From a virus, in the IMG/VR virus record IMGVR_UViG_3300010885_013533, positions 1 through 64,000 of that record: 64,000 bases of DNA. The stretch is one strand, 5' to 3'. Every line of letters begins with the position of its first letter. Within the stretch, counting starts at the first letter, position 1. Below, one piece after another: positions 1 to 8,185 of this stretch. The translations under genes and the position numbers were made by a program. Under the pieces are notes generated by a model, which saw only the letters and a program-made list of their open reading frames with translations, made no database searches and was not told the DNA's origin.

Positions 1-497
1 CGATGTCCTTCACGATAGGCCATGTTTGATTGTGTTTCTCGAACTTCCACCCGAAAACACCAAAGCCTTTCAGCTTCACCTTTACCCCAATGCTCAGGAA
101 TAAACACTGCGTTGATGTATTTGTAGAGCATGTCAGCAAGAGCTTCACACCCCAGGGCTGGTAACACAGTCAATTTAGCTAATCCTCTAGATTCAGCTTC
201 TTTGAACCATGCAAGTTCCGGATCATCTGCAGAAACTAACAAACAATGATCTAGCTTATCTTCCAGAAAGTCTTTTAGAGGACGTAGTGAACCGTAATCA
301 ACTATCCAGTTGCGAGCATCCAGACTATTACTACCAAAGTAGACTTTGACAGTAAATGAATAACCGTGAATTTTGTTACAGCCAGGCATACCATTCGGTT
401 TATCATCTGCTCTCCATTGGCGATATGCACATGGGAAAGCATCATGATATTCCTTGGTCGAAACATATTTGTATGAATCATTTGGTAGTTGTGTCAT
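1..497 (-). CDS. queD: QueD/PTPS-like protein (6-carboxytetrahydropterin synthase family), cut by window edge
   Basis: Reads from ATG at 497 (with GGAGACAAGAG just upstream) to the window edge, about 165 codons without a stop. The family makes 6-carboxytetrahydropterin in the preQ0/queuosine pathway, which some phages use for 7-deazaguanine DNA modification. Visible family marks are a GCNKIHGYSF segment (Cys and first His of the Cys...HGH motif), a WIVDYG segment matching the V-x-DFG element, and a following LDHCLL segment. Oddly, the second His of HGH is Tyr, and the usual first zinc His (F-x-A-A-H) reads FPCAYR, so two of three zinc ligands appear lost. It may have altered metal use or be a diverged paralogue. 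The family assignment is fairly sure; the activity is not. Confidence 0.72.
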   Translation of the reverse strand, partial: MTQLPNDSYKYVSTKEYHDAFPCAYRQWRADDKPNGMPGCNKIHGYSFTVKVYFGSNSLDARNWIVDYGSLRPLKDFLEDKLDHCLLVSADDPELAWFKEAESRGLAKLTVLPALGCEALADMLYKYINAVFIPEHWGKGEAERLWCFRVEVRETQSNMAYREGH

Positions 498-632
498 CTC
501 TTGTCTCCAGTTGAGCGATGTTTGATGACTGTGCAGAATGTTTAGAGTGGGTTGAGACAGTCCATAGTCCACTACACATATTTAAATGTGTCATGCACAT
601 GATTGTCAACCTCATATTATATCCACTGTGTG

Positions 633-1037
633 TCATGTGTGGATCAAACTCATATACAGGATCACATCTTGTAGAACTTGAGTGTCCCCCACCCAAGTTA
701 CTTGGTCTGGTCGCAGTGGTTGTGTGTTATAGCCATTTTGTGGGAATGGATCTCTCATGTACACTGCCTGTTTAGATTTATATGATTCCAATCTATCCAG
801 CTGTGCCACACATTCTGTATGGCACACATAATATGATGACCAGCAGCCACCGCCCTTGGTCTTGAGACCAAATTTATTAAATGGTGTGCCCACAGGCACC
901 CAATGACGTTGTTTGATGATGGTCACATCACATTCACTCAGCACATATTTTTGGGCCCCATATGAGGGACTGCCCACACAGAACTCAGGCACACATACTC
1001 TTTCCGTCAGCAGAGTGATCAACATTTTATGGTCCAT
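633..1037 (-). CDS. Hypothetical protein, 134 aa
   Basis: An open frame starting at ATG 1037, on the same strand as the QueD-like gene and upstream of it. Cys- and aromatic-rich (a WSSYYVCHTEC segment) with no domain I recognise. No clear Shine-Dalgarno is visible. It is probably real because it fills the space between the plus-strand promoter at 1087 and the QueD gene. About 135 bases (498-632) separate it from QueD and show nothing clear. Confidence 0.5.
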   Translation of the reverse strand: MDHKMLITLLTERVCVPEFCVGSPSYGAQKYVLSECDVTIIKQRHWVPVGTPFNKFGLKTKGGGCWSSYYVCHTECVAQLDRLESYKSKQAVYMRDPFPQNGYNTQPLRPDQVTWVGDTQVLQDVILYMSLIHT

Positions 1038-1086
1038 GATTCAAATAATTCTCACCATAAAATTGTGCGGTGCAACGAACATATTG

Positions 1087-1094
1087 TATAAATA
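1087..1094 (+). promoter_or_regulatory. T4-type late promoter (TATAAATA)
   Basis: Exact TATAAATA, the T4 late-promoter -10 element read by a gp55-type sigma factor. It lies 35 bases upstream of the ATG at 1129, leaving room for a short leader with AAGGAG. Confidence 0.7.
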
Positions 1095-1128
1095 ACATGA
1101 ACAATTATTCTGTCAAGGAGTACATATC

Positions 1129-1317
1129 ATGACCAACAACTTATTTCAAGTTTATTCAGACTACCTGACCACCATTAACAACCAGGTGTACAACACCCAC
1201 ATGACCTTTGTAAAGAGCACACAGGAATTCATGACTGAAGTGGTCAAGAATAACCCATACAAAGATGCATTTGGCATCATGGAAACTTTCTCACAAACAA
1301 GTTCCAAGCAAAAGTAA
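1129..1317 (+). CDS. Small phasin-like or virion-associated protein, 62 aa
   Basis: Starts at ATG 1129, eight bases after AAGGAG. It has its own TATAAATA promoter and a strong hairpin terminator after it, so it is a monocistronic, probably well-expressed late gene. The predicted protein is mostly helical, Asn/Thr-rich and ends basic (SSKQK). The helical pattern recalls phasin-like small proteins, but I cannot assign a family. Confidence 0.7.
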   Translation: MTNNLFQVYSDYLTTINNQVYNTHMTFVKSTQEFMTEVVKNNPYKDAFGIMETFSQTSSKQK

Positions 1318-1334
1318 CTGCAGGATTTCCACAC

Positions 1335-1366
1335 AAAGGATCATGATCGTGAGATCATGATCCTTT
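1335..1366. terminator. Perfect hairpin terminator
   Basis: Fourteen-base perfect stem (1335-1348 with 1353-1366) and a GTGA loop. It is flanked by A and T runs, so it can work in both directions. It ends the transcript of the 1129 gene. Confidence 0.85.
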
Positions 1367-1384
1367 TCTGTGAGCATGAGATAA

Positions 1385-1391
1385 GTAAATA
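1385..1391 (+). promoter_or_regulatory. Late-promoter-like GTAAATA next to a start codon
   Basis: GTAAATA ends five bases before the ATG at 1397. If used as a -10 element, transcription would begin at about the ATG, giving a leaderless message. The same arrangement recurs in the window (4879, 22483, 54096). Confidence 0.4.
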
Positions 1392-1396
1392 ACCAC

Positions 1397-1741
1397 ATGA
1401 ATGATTATCAAAATCAATGCAGCGAGTTTATTGAATGGTGCAGACCCAAGCTGAATCTGCGCGGCAAGATTCATGTACACTTGATTAATAAAGACATTCA
1501 GGTGGGATCTCAGGTCAGTTTTGGTTATTATGATTCCAAAACTCACAAGATTGTGATAAGTTGCAAAGATCGTCATCCCATAGACGTGCTCAGAACGCTG
1601 GCCCACGAGCTGTGCCACCTGGCCCAGGCTCAGATCAGACCACTAACTGGTGCTGATGGTGTGACTGGAAGTCATATAGAGAATGAAGCCAATGCCTTGG
1701 CTGGCATACTCATGCGTTTATGGAATACCAAACACATTTAA
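1397..1741 (+). CDS. Small zinc metallopeptidase-like protein (HExxH)
   Basis: 114 aa. Residues about 66-75 read TLAHELCHLAQ, an HExxH zinc-binding helix. A downstream GSHIENEANAL segment supplies a plausible third ligand (Glu), as in gluzincin or SprT/ImmA-like small peptidases. Similar small HExxH proteins are common in large marine phages, with unknown targets. No Shine-Dalgarno is visible, and GTAAATA lies immediately upstream. It converges with the gene at 1874-2314. Confidence 0.75.
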   Translation: MNDYQNQCSEFIEWCRPKLNLRGKIHVHLINKDIQVGSQVSFGYYDSKTHKIVISCKDRHPIDVLRTLAHELCHLAQAQIRPLTGADGVTGSHIENEANALAGILMRLWNTKHI

Positions 1742-1779
1742 CTGATATTTTTAATACTTGGGTGCTGGCGAAAGGGGAC

Positions 1780-1807
1780 TATCTTCCTGGCATGAACCAG
1801 GAAGATA
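1780..1807. terminator. 11-bp perfect inverted repeat between convergent genes
   Basis: TATCTTCCTGG, a six-base loop, then CCAGGAAGATA. It lies between the convergent genes ending at 1741 and 1874. There is no U-run, so termination is only likely, not certain. The stem is too long for a tRNA anticodon arm. Confidence 0.5.
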
Positions 1808-1873
1808 AACCAGATCTTGGTATACAGTGATCCGGACACACGTGGGGTTCACTTGCATCACATTGAGCACAAG

Positions 1874-2314
1874 TCAGTCACCCATATAAGGACCCATGTG
1901 CAGATGACCATCCACATCTTCCAGCACTGCAAAGGCTACTGCGCCTTCTGATGGCTTGAGATCAAACTCTCGCACCCAGGTGATGCGTTCAATAGGGATT
2001 TCATATGTGCCATCACGATCCATACTGTATGCATCCACGCTCACATCACGCTTGCGGTTATAGTCATAATTGGTTGGGCAGTTATTGCTATCACTTGTGA
2101 TCAGATAACGCTGGGTGCGTGACCAATTACCAGGCTTGACAGCAGCCTGCATGAGCTGATCCAGCTCTTCCTGATCCTCAGGATATTCCGGCTCACCATA
2201 AATGCTCATGATCAGACTGGGATTGCGTGTGACAAAGTCCACAATAAACTTCTTGCATTGGTCAGTGGACACCTTGCTGGACACGGTAGGAGTCTTGAGT
2301 TGGCTACTACGCAT
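1874..2314 (-). CDS. Hypothetical protein, 146 aa
   Basis: Starts at ATG 2314 after AAGGATTATCCAT. Acidic C-terminal half with no family I recognise. It is preceded by a sigma-70 promoter (2342-2369), so it is transcribed separately from dnaK, whose terminator lies directly upstream. This suggests early expression. Confidence 0.65.
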   Translation of the reverse strand: MRSSQLKTPTVSSKVSTDQCKKFIVDFVTRNPSLIMSIYGEPEYPEDQEELDQLMQAAVKPGNWSRTQRYLITSDSNNCPTNYDYNRKRDVSVDAYSMDRDGTYEIPIERITWVREFDLKPSEGAVAFAVLEDVDGHLHMGPYMGD

Positions 2315-2341
2315 ATGGATAATCCTTGTGCTTACTAGGGA

Positions 2342-2369
2342 ATAGTAACATGATTTATCATATTGTCAA
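2342..2369 (-). promoter_or_regulatory. Sigma-70 promoter TTGACA-N16-TACTAT
   Basis: The -35 TTGACA is the complement of 2364-2369 and the -10 TACTAT the complement of 2342-2347, with 16 bases between. The 16-base spacer matches the four plus-strand early promoters at 59.3-61.6 kb. It drives the gene at 1874-2314. Confidence 0.65.
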
Positions 2370-2370
2370 C

Positions 2371-2400
2371 AAAAAAGGCAGCTGATTTCTCAGCTGCCTT
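2371..2400 (-). terminator. Rho-independent terminator after dnaK
   Basis: Eleven-base perfect stem AAGGCAGCTGA / TCAGCTGCCTT with a GAAA loop on the minus strand, followed by a T6 run. It lies directly downstream of dnaK. Confidence 0.9.
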
Positions 2401-2422
2401 GTGTGAGATATCCATGTTAAGA

Positions 2423-4251
2423 TCAAGCAGCCTTATCTTGAACAGGTGCCTCTTCTGTGGGCTTGTACAAGAATTCCCCAATCTTCATGCTCTTGTTCAG
2501 GAACTCTGTGGTGGCTGCCTGGATCGCCTGCACATCATCTGATGTGACACTTTCCTTTAGCTTGACCATAGCTTCTTGAACTTCTGTCTTGAGATCTTCA
2601 GGCAGCTTTTCATCATGTTCCTCAAGCTGCTTCTCAGTGCTTGCCAACATTTGATCGGCCTGGTTACGAGCTTCTGCAAGTGCCTTGCGTGCAGCATCTG
2701 CTTCTGCATTTGCCTCAGCAGATTTGATCATGTCTGCAATCTCTGCATCAGTCAGTCCACCGTTAGCCTTGATGCTGATCTCCTGCTTCTTGTTGGTGGC
2801 CTGATCAGTTGCACTCACAGTCACAATTCCATTAGAATCGATATCAAAGCTTACAAGGATTTGTGGCACACCGCGTGGAGCAGGTGCAATACCAGTGAGT
2901 TCAAACTGACCCAAACTCTTGTTGTCTGCTGCCATTGGCCGCTCGCCCTGGAACACCTTGATTGTGACAGCAGGCTGATTGTTTTCAGCAGTGCTGAACA
3001 CCTGTTCCTTGCGGGTGGGAATGGTGCTGTTCTTTTAATCAGACGAGTGAACACGCCGCCGAGAGTTTCAATTCCCAAACTGAGTGGTGTGACATCCAGC
3101 AGCAACACATCCTTCACATCGCCCTGCAACACACCTGCCTGCACAGCAGCACCCATGGCCACCACTTCATCAGGGTTAACACTGCGATTGGGCTCTTTGC
3201 CAAAGAAGTCCTTGATAGCCTGTTGTACCACAGGAATACGGGTGGTACCACCCACCAAGATGACTTCCTCTACCTGACTGATATCCAGTTGTGCATCACG
3301 CAAAGCCACCTTGCAAGGCTCAATCAGACGTTTGACCAGATCATCAGTCATACGTTCAAATTGGCTGCGTGTGATGCGGGTCACCAAATGCTTGGGACCG
3401 GATGCATCTGCTGTAATGTAGGGCAGATTGATTTCTGTGTCCTGTGCACTACTCAGTTCAATCTTGGCCTTTTCAGCAGCTTCCTTCACACGCTGCATGG
3501 CCATCTTGTCTGTGGTGAGGTCCATGTGTTCTGTTTTGCGGAATTCCGCCACAATGTGCTCCATGATGCGAGCATCAAAGTCTGAACCACCCAAGTGTGT
3601 GTCACCATTTGTGCTCAGCACTTCAAACACACCGTCTGCAATTTCCAGCACGCTCACATCATGCGTGCCTCCCCCTGCGTCCACGACAACCACTTTACCA
3701 CCGTTACGCTTGTCTAAGCCATAGGCCAGAGCAGCAGCAGTGGGTTCGTTAATGATGCGCAGAACTTCCAGACCTGCAATTGTGCCTGCATCCTTGGTGG
3801 CTTGACGCTTACTGTCTGAGAAGTATGCAGGCACTGTGACAATAGCTTGTGTGACCTTCTTGCCCAGATATGCTTCAGCAGTGTTTTTCATTTTGATCAG
3901 CACTTGAGCTGAAATCTCTTGTGGGCTATATTTTTTACCAGCCACTTCCACCCATGCATCGCCATTGTCTGCGGCCACAATCTTGTAAGGACTGGATGCA
4001 ACATCCTTTTGGATTACTTCATCGTCAAAACGTCTGCCAATCAGTCGCTTGGCTTCAAAAATGGTGTTAACAGGATTTGTTACCGCTTGGCGGCGGGCAG
4101 CTTGACCCACCAGTTGTTCGTCACCCTTGAATGCCACCACACTGGGCGTGGTGCGAGCACCTTCAGCATTCTCAAGCACTTTGGGTTGACCATTTTCCAT
4201 GATGGCCACACATGAATTTGTAGTCCCAAGATCTATCGCAATGATAGTCAT
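2423..4251 (-). CDS. dnaK: Hsp70 chaperone DnaK, interrupted by a one-base frameshift
   Basis: An ATP-driven Hsp70 chaperone. The start is ATG 4251, ten bases after AGGAG, which gives [13 protein letters not shown]. The nucleotide-binding domain is complete ([37 protein letters not shown]), followed by the [11 protein letters not shown] linker region. After LIKR (about residue 405) the frame breaks. One extra A in the A-tract at 3033-3036 would restore ...[16 protein letters not shown] and the rest of the substrate-binding domain, for about 609 aa, slightly shorter than E. coli DnaK. The second phosphate motif reads DAGGGTHD instead of DLGGGTFD. A DnaK is unusual in a phage. The break could be a homopolymer sequencing error, real inactivation, or -1 slippage. 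Confidence 0.9.
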
Positions 4252-4313
4252 AATATGTTCTCCTTTTAAAAGCAAGATGGATTTTTGATGGCCCATTAAG
4301 GCACCGTCTACAA

Positions 4314-4321
4314 TATTTATA
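4314..4321 (-). promoter_or_regulatory. Late promoter TATAAATA upstream of dnaK
   Basis: Exact TATAAATA on the minus strand, about 60 bases before the dnaK ATG. A TTGACG lies 15 bases upstream of it, so host sigma-70 could also use the site. Confidence 0.6.
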
Positions 4322-4439
4322 TGGTTTACTGTTGTGCGTCAATGTGTTTCATAATAAATTGACAATTATTATCATCTATCATAGCGGCAACTTAGTGTTG
4401 TGGTCCCTGCTATGTGCCCATTGAACTCTGTGTTGTTGA

Positions 4440-4874
4440 CTAAGTCAATGCTTCCCCTTGCCAAGCATTGCAGCAACCATGTGGATCCACATCTGGATCC
4501 AGATCAAACACCTCTGGCATCTTCTCACTCAACATTTTAAATAATGTACAGGTGTGACCATCCAACCAATTGCAGTTTTCACATCTGACCTGACCCAAGT
4601 TATATCCTGCATTTTCAGGGGTCACTTTGTTCAGTATCTTTTGATCATCATGTGGCTTACCTTGGATATACAGACCACAACTGGCATTGGCTACCACCTT
4701 GTCATGAGCACCAAACAATGAACATCGCTGTTTGCCAGGCATAAAAAAGGTGCAACTACCACATTGTGCAAACTGAGTTTTATCTCCTGAGGGAGGCAGA
4801 TATAAGAAGGCAGCACGCACAATGGGCTGCTCTTTTTGTTGTGATTGTTCTATCAGATTGATTAAATCGCGCAT
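4440..4874 (-). CDS. Cys-rich metal-binding protein with two HiPIP-like repeats
   Basis: 144 aa with two similar Cys modules. The first is QCGSC...RCSLFGA...SCG and the second RCENC...TCTLF...HGCC. Each gives a C-x2-C, C-x-LF, C pattern, enough for an Fe-S cluster or zinc site. The layout recalls the small high-potential iron-sulfur-like proteins found in proteobacterial phages, but the true cofactor cannot be told from sequence. TATAAATA ends four bases before its ATG. Confidence 0.65.
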   Translation of the reverse strand: MRDLINLIEQSQQKEQPIVRAAFLYLPPSGDKTQFAQCGSCTFFMPGKQRCSLFGAHDKVVANASCGLYIQGKPHDDQKILNKVTPENAGYNLGQVRCENCNWLDGHTCTLFKMLSEKMPEVFDLDPDVDPHGCCNAWQGEALT

Positions 4875-4878
4875 GTGA

Positions 4879-4886
4879 TATTTATA
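4879..4886 (-). promoter_or_regulatory. Late promoter TATAAATA abutting a start codon
   Basis: Exact TATAAATA followed by TCAC and then the ATG at 4874. Normal -10 spacing would start transcription at or just inside the ATG, which suggests a leaderless message. Confidence 0.6.
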
Positions 4887-5711
4887 CTAGATGATAACCT
4901 CAATTTCCACAGGATGCCAACTTGGGTTTTCACGAGGATAGCCTCTGGCATTGTTCACATATCTCACGCCCTGAATGTCCTGATCAAATCTAAAATGAGT
5001 ATGCCCAAAGCACCAAGTTTTCACACTGTGGTTCACACAAGACTCCAGATCAGTATTCAAAAAACTACCATTAAGCAGATTCCATGTGCGATTGGTGGTC
5101 ACCTTGACCAGGTCACGATGAGGAATATGATGCGAGACCACCACCTTAGGTAACTGGTTCCGGGAGACTGTCTGTCGCACATAATCAGCATCTGATAGTG
5201 CAGCTTCCATAACGCCTTTCCAGGCTGGTGTGGTGGACCAGTTTATATATTGTGCATCACTCATATGATCCTGCCAAGCTTGAACTTGATCTTCAAAACG
5301 AAACCCCGAATCAGCATCAAAGTTGTGCCAGCCTGTGACGCCCACAAACTGAACCCCGTCTACAACCACATGAGATCTATGCAGGAAGTGCACATCATGA
5401 GCCATACTCCATCTTGCATAATGATCATAAATTTCTGCCACATTGCGAGGATAAGGCCACTGCGCTTCCCATTCGCTATTATACGTTCTGGTCTGATGAA
5501 AGCCCAGGTTATACATGTCATGATTGCCTGCCACCCAGATCACTTTGGGGAACATGCTACGGAGATTTTTGATCCAGTGACTGGTTTCCATCACATCATT
5601 ACTGATATCCCCTGCAACCACCATGGGGATCATGGGATCACACTGCTGTAGCACACTCCAATCCCACAGATTGCTGTCCACATGCACATCAGATATTAGG
5701 GTGAATCTCAT
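4887..5711 (-). CDS. Calcineurin-like metallophosphoesterase
   Basis: 274 aa. All core two-metal phosphoesterase motifs are visible in order: SDVHVD (residues 7-12), AGDISN (about 33-38), AGNHDMY (about 61-67), SHHIPH (about 190s) and FGHTHF (about 232). The family hydrolyses phosphodiesters or phosphomonoesters, and large phages often carry members of unknown substrate. It lies between the Cys-rich gene and the repeat-protein array. Start ATG 5711 has only a weak GGAAC upstream. Confidence 0.88.
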   Translation of the reverse strand: MRFTLISDVHVDSNLWDWSVLQQCDPMIPMVVAGDISNDVMETSHWIKNLRSMFPKVIWVAGNHDMYNLGFHQTRTYNSEWEAQWPYPRNVAEIYDHYARWSMAHDVHFLHRSHVVVDGVQFVGVTGWHNFDADSGFRFEDQVQAWQDHMSDAQYINWSTTPAWKGVMEAALSDADYVRQTVSRNQLPKVVVSHHIPHRDLVKVTTNRTWNLLNGSFLNTDLESCVNHSVKTWCFGHTHFRFDQDIQGVRYVNNARGYPRENPSWHPVEIEVII

Positions 5712-5773
5712 AAAGGGTTCCAGTTATAGAATACAACTAGTAATATGGGTGGGAACACATGGTATGTCAATAC

Positions 5774-6382
5774 CTACCATCTGGCATTATCCTTATACCC
5801 TGCTCGGATCAGTTCTGCTGCCGCCTTGAGAGCTCCTGCTTTGCCTTGACCCAGATACTTGTGCATTATGTCTGCAACTGGTTGTGGTGCATCGTAGCCC
5901 AGCGACACAGATTGAGCAGTCAAACATCTCAACAAGGGTAGTTTGTGGCTGTAGGTTAAACTCAATTTTTTCACTCCATGTTCAGGCACACCTTGTAAAC
6001 TGACTAATTTATTGTAATAACATAAAAAGTCACCCCCCACATGTGTGGGTGCATGAATAAGATTGGTAAGTTTGTTGGCAAACACATGGAAGTTGTTGCC
6101 CACATGTGTGGGAGCACCTTCTAAACTCTGCAGATTGTTATACTGGACCCAGAAATCTCCGCGCACCCATTCAGGAGCCCCTAACAAAGATTCCAGACCA
6201 CATTCTTCGCCAAAAAAGTGACCTGTCACCTTGCCAAATTTCACAGGCAGTTGAGGCAGGCTTTTCACCTTTACACCCACGCTGCCGGTCACATTCACTG
6301 TGCCTGTATCATCTATGTGGACCACACCGTCTGTCTCAAAATGCTTCCTGAATAGCTGCTTGATCTGTTTTGTATCTACCAT
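5774..6382 (-). CDS. LRR-like repeat protein, paralogue 9 of the array (last gene)
   Basis: 202 aa. The N-terminal MVDTKQIKQLF head and a G-x-VNVTGSV strand are followed by about four 21-residue repeats (LxSLxGAPxxVGxxF pattern), then LPLLR and the conserved tail ending GYKDNARW. Its ATG is nested in the last codons of the upstream paralogue (AGATGGTAG encodes Arg-Trp-stop and contains the ATG), so translation is probably coupled. Function is unknown. The repeats look like an LRR or beta-solenoid binding surface. It is the promoter-distal end of the operon that begins with the AAA+ ATPase. Confidence 0.85.
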   Translation of the reverse strand: MVDTKQIKQLFRKHFETDGVVHIDDTGTVNVTGSVGVKVKSLPQLPVKFGKVTGHFFGEECGLESLLGAPEWVRGDFWVQYNNLQSLEGAPTHVGNNFHVFANKLTNLIHAPTHVGGDFLCYYNKLVSLQGVPEHGVKKLSLTYSHKLPLLRCLTAQSVSLGYDAPQPVADIMHKYLGQGKAGALKAAAELIRAGYKDNARW

Positions 6383-6918
6383 CTGGCGTTTTCCTTGTAT
6401 CCTGCTTTGATCAATTCAGCTGCTGCTTTGAGGGCACCCATTTTGTCCTGACCCACATATTTGTCCATTATTTCTTTGACAGGATCAGGTGCATGACTAA
6501 TTAGCACTCTATTATATATGACTAATCGCAACAAGGGTAAATGAGCATTATATGTGCACCAAAATTCCTCTCCCACATGGTCAGGAGCACCTTCCAAGCT
6601 GCTAAGGGGACTATCAGTGCACCAAAAATGACTCCCCACGTATGTAGGAGCCCCTTTTAAGTTGATGAGTTTGTTATGTTCACATAAAAAATATCCACCC
6701 ACACTGGTGGGGGATCCCACCAGTGTGGTGAGACTAGCACCATTGCACCAAAAATTACCTGAAACTGTGCCAAATTGTATGGGCAACTGGCTGACTTTTT
6801 TCGTTAAATCCACAGCACCTTTTACATTCACTATGCCTTTAGATGAGATTGTAACCTTGCCATAAACTTTGAAATTAGATTCCAGCAATGTTTTAATTTG
6901 TTCTTTATCTGTCACCAT
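6376..6918 (-). CDS. LRR-like repeat protein, paralogue 8
   Basis: 180 aa, one of the shortest members, with about three repeats (LTTLVGSP, LINLKGAP, LSSLEGAP). The head is MVTDKEQIKTLLESNF and the tail ends GYKENARW. Both ends use the seven-base overlap with neighbouring paralogues (6376-6382 and 6912-6918). Compared with neighbours it has lost one or two repeat units, so repeat number varies between copies. Function is unknown; a binding or adaptor role is inferred only from the repeat type. Confidence 0.85.
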   Translation of the reverse strand: MVTDKEQIKTLLESNFKVYGKVTISSKGIVNVKGAVDLTKKVSQLPIQFGTVSGNFWCNGASLTTLVGSPTSVGGYFLCEHNKLINLKGAPTYVGSHFWCTDSPLSSLEGAPDHVGEEFWCTYNAHLPLLRLVIYNRVLISHAPDPVKEIMDKYVGQDKMGALKAAAELIKAGYKENARW

Positions 6919-7589
6919 CTGGCATTGTCCTTGTATCCAGCTCGGATCAATTCAGCTGCTGCTTTGAGGGCACCCACTTTACCTTCTCCTGCGTATTTGT
7001 CTAAGATGTGATTCACCTTGTCCCCTCCATCCCTAAGATACACACTGGGATACATGAGGGTTCTCAACACAGGTAAATGTGGGTTGTATGTGCATTTGAA
7101 TTCTCTACCCACATGAGCAGGTGCTCCTTCCAAGCTGGTGAGATTTGGGCCATTCATCCATGAAAAAATCCCTCCCACATAATTGGGGGCGCCCTCCAAG
7201 CTGGTGAGTAATTCACCGCCCAGACCACCACCCCAAAAATTGCCCCCCACATGAGCAGGAGCACCCACCAAGCTCTCAAGTTTATTACCGCCGCATGAAA
7301 AACTACCTGCCACATGATCAGGAGCCCCTTGCAAAGTGGTTAGTGTGTTTTCCCAACAGGTAAAGTCTCCTCCCACACGACGGGGCGAACCTATTAAGGT
7401 GGTCAAAGATTTCTCATGGCACGCAAAAGCTTCTGACACATTACCAAATTGCACAGGGAACTGTTTGACCTTCTTCTTTAGGAAGACTTGCCCCTTAACA
7501 TCCACCACGCCATCAGGTTGTATGGTCACATTACCCAGTATAGTGAAGTACTTCTTGAGTAAGGCCTTAATTTCTTCGACATCTACCAT
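6912..7589 (-). CDS. LRR-like repeat protein, paralogue 7
   Basis: 225 aa with about five repeats, one of them expanded by a Gly-rich insertion (GGGLGGEL). The head MVDVEEIKALLKKYF and the strand VVDVKGQV match paralogues 6, 8 and 9, and the tail ends GYKDNARW. Cys residues recur at the same position of several repeats (FTC, FSC, FKC). The start is nested in the stop region of paralogue 6. The repeat expansion suggests recombination between units. Confidence 0.85.
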   Translation of the reverse strand: MVDVEEIKALLKKYFTILGNVTIQPDGVVDVKGQVFLKKKVKQFPVQFGNVSEAFACHEKSLTTLIGSPRRVGGDFTCWENTLTTLQGAPDHVAGSFSCGGNKLESLVGAPAHVGGNFWGGGLGGELLTSLEGAPNYVGGIFSWMNGPNLTSLEGAPAHVGREFKCTYNPHLPVLRTLMYPSVYLRDGGDKVNHILDKYAGEGKVGALKAAAELIRAGYKDNARW

Positions 7590-8185
7590 CTGGCGTTTTC
7601 CTTGTATCCAGCTCGGATCAATTCAGCTGCTGCCTTTATGGCCCCCACTTTGCCCTGACCCACATAGGTGTCCATTATTTGTTTGGCTTGTGCAGGAGCA
7701 TGGCCAATTGCCACATTATTATACATGCTCAATCGCAGCAAAGGAAGATGTGCATTATAAGTGCAAAAAAACGTGCCACCCACATAAGCAGGTGCCCCTT
7801 GCAAGCTGGTGAGTTTATTGGTATTACACCAAAAATTACCCCCCACATGATCAGGTGCACCTTCCAAAGTGCTCAGGTTATTTTCACTACAGTCAAAGTC
7901 GTAAAGCACATAACGAGGAGCGCCCTGCAAGCTGGTGAGTTGATTATTATTGCAAATAAAACTTCCATCCACATGATCAGGTGATCCCACCAAGCTGGCG
8001 AGTGCATTAAAATTACAGTCAAAATCTCCGTGAACAATACCAAAAGACACAGGCAGTTCACTTATTTGATTGGCTAAACCCACATCGCCATACACATTCA
8101 CCACACCCTCATCTGTGATTTTGACGGAGCCAGTGATTTCAAAATGTTCTTTTAATAAAGCCTTAACTTGTTTTATGGTTACCAT
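7583..8185 (-). CDS. LRR-like repeat protein, paralogue 6
   Basis: 200 aa with four regular repeats (LASLVGSP, LTSLQGAP, LSTLEGAP, LTSLQGAP), each with F-x-C-x-x-N after the GAP segment. This makes it the cleanest example of the 21-residue consensus. The head is MVTIKQVKALLKEHF and the tail ends GYKENARW. Seven-base overlaps join it to paralogues 5 and 7. No catalytic motif is visible. Confidence 0.85.
   Translation of the reverse strand: MVTIKQVKALLKEHFEITGSVKITDEGVVNVYGDVGLANQISELPVSFGIVHGDFDCNFNALASLVGSPDHVDGSFICNNNQLTSLQGAPRYVLYDFDCSENNLSTLEGAPDHVGGNFWCNTNKLTSLQGAPAYVGGTFFCTYNAHLPLLRLSMYNNVAIGHAPAQAKQIMDTYVGQGKVGAIKAAAELIRAGYKENARW

Noticed and set aside
1780-1807. tRNA candidate at the inverted repeat
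   Set aside because: The stem is 11 bp with a six-base loop and no acceptor or T-arm around it.
3025-3045. Programmed -1 frameshift in dnaK as the main explanation
   Set aside because: No canonical X-XXY-YYZ heptamer in frame at the break; a missing A in the A-tract is the simpler reading. Kept only as an alternative.
2576-3277. 233-codon plus-strand frame opposite dnaK
   Set aside because: Antisense to a clear DnaK coding region with no start signals; Cys/Leu-rich composition typical of a shadow frame.
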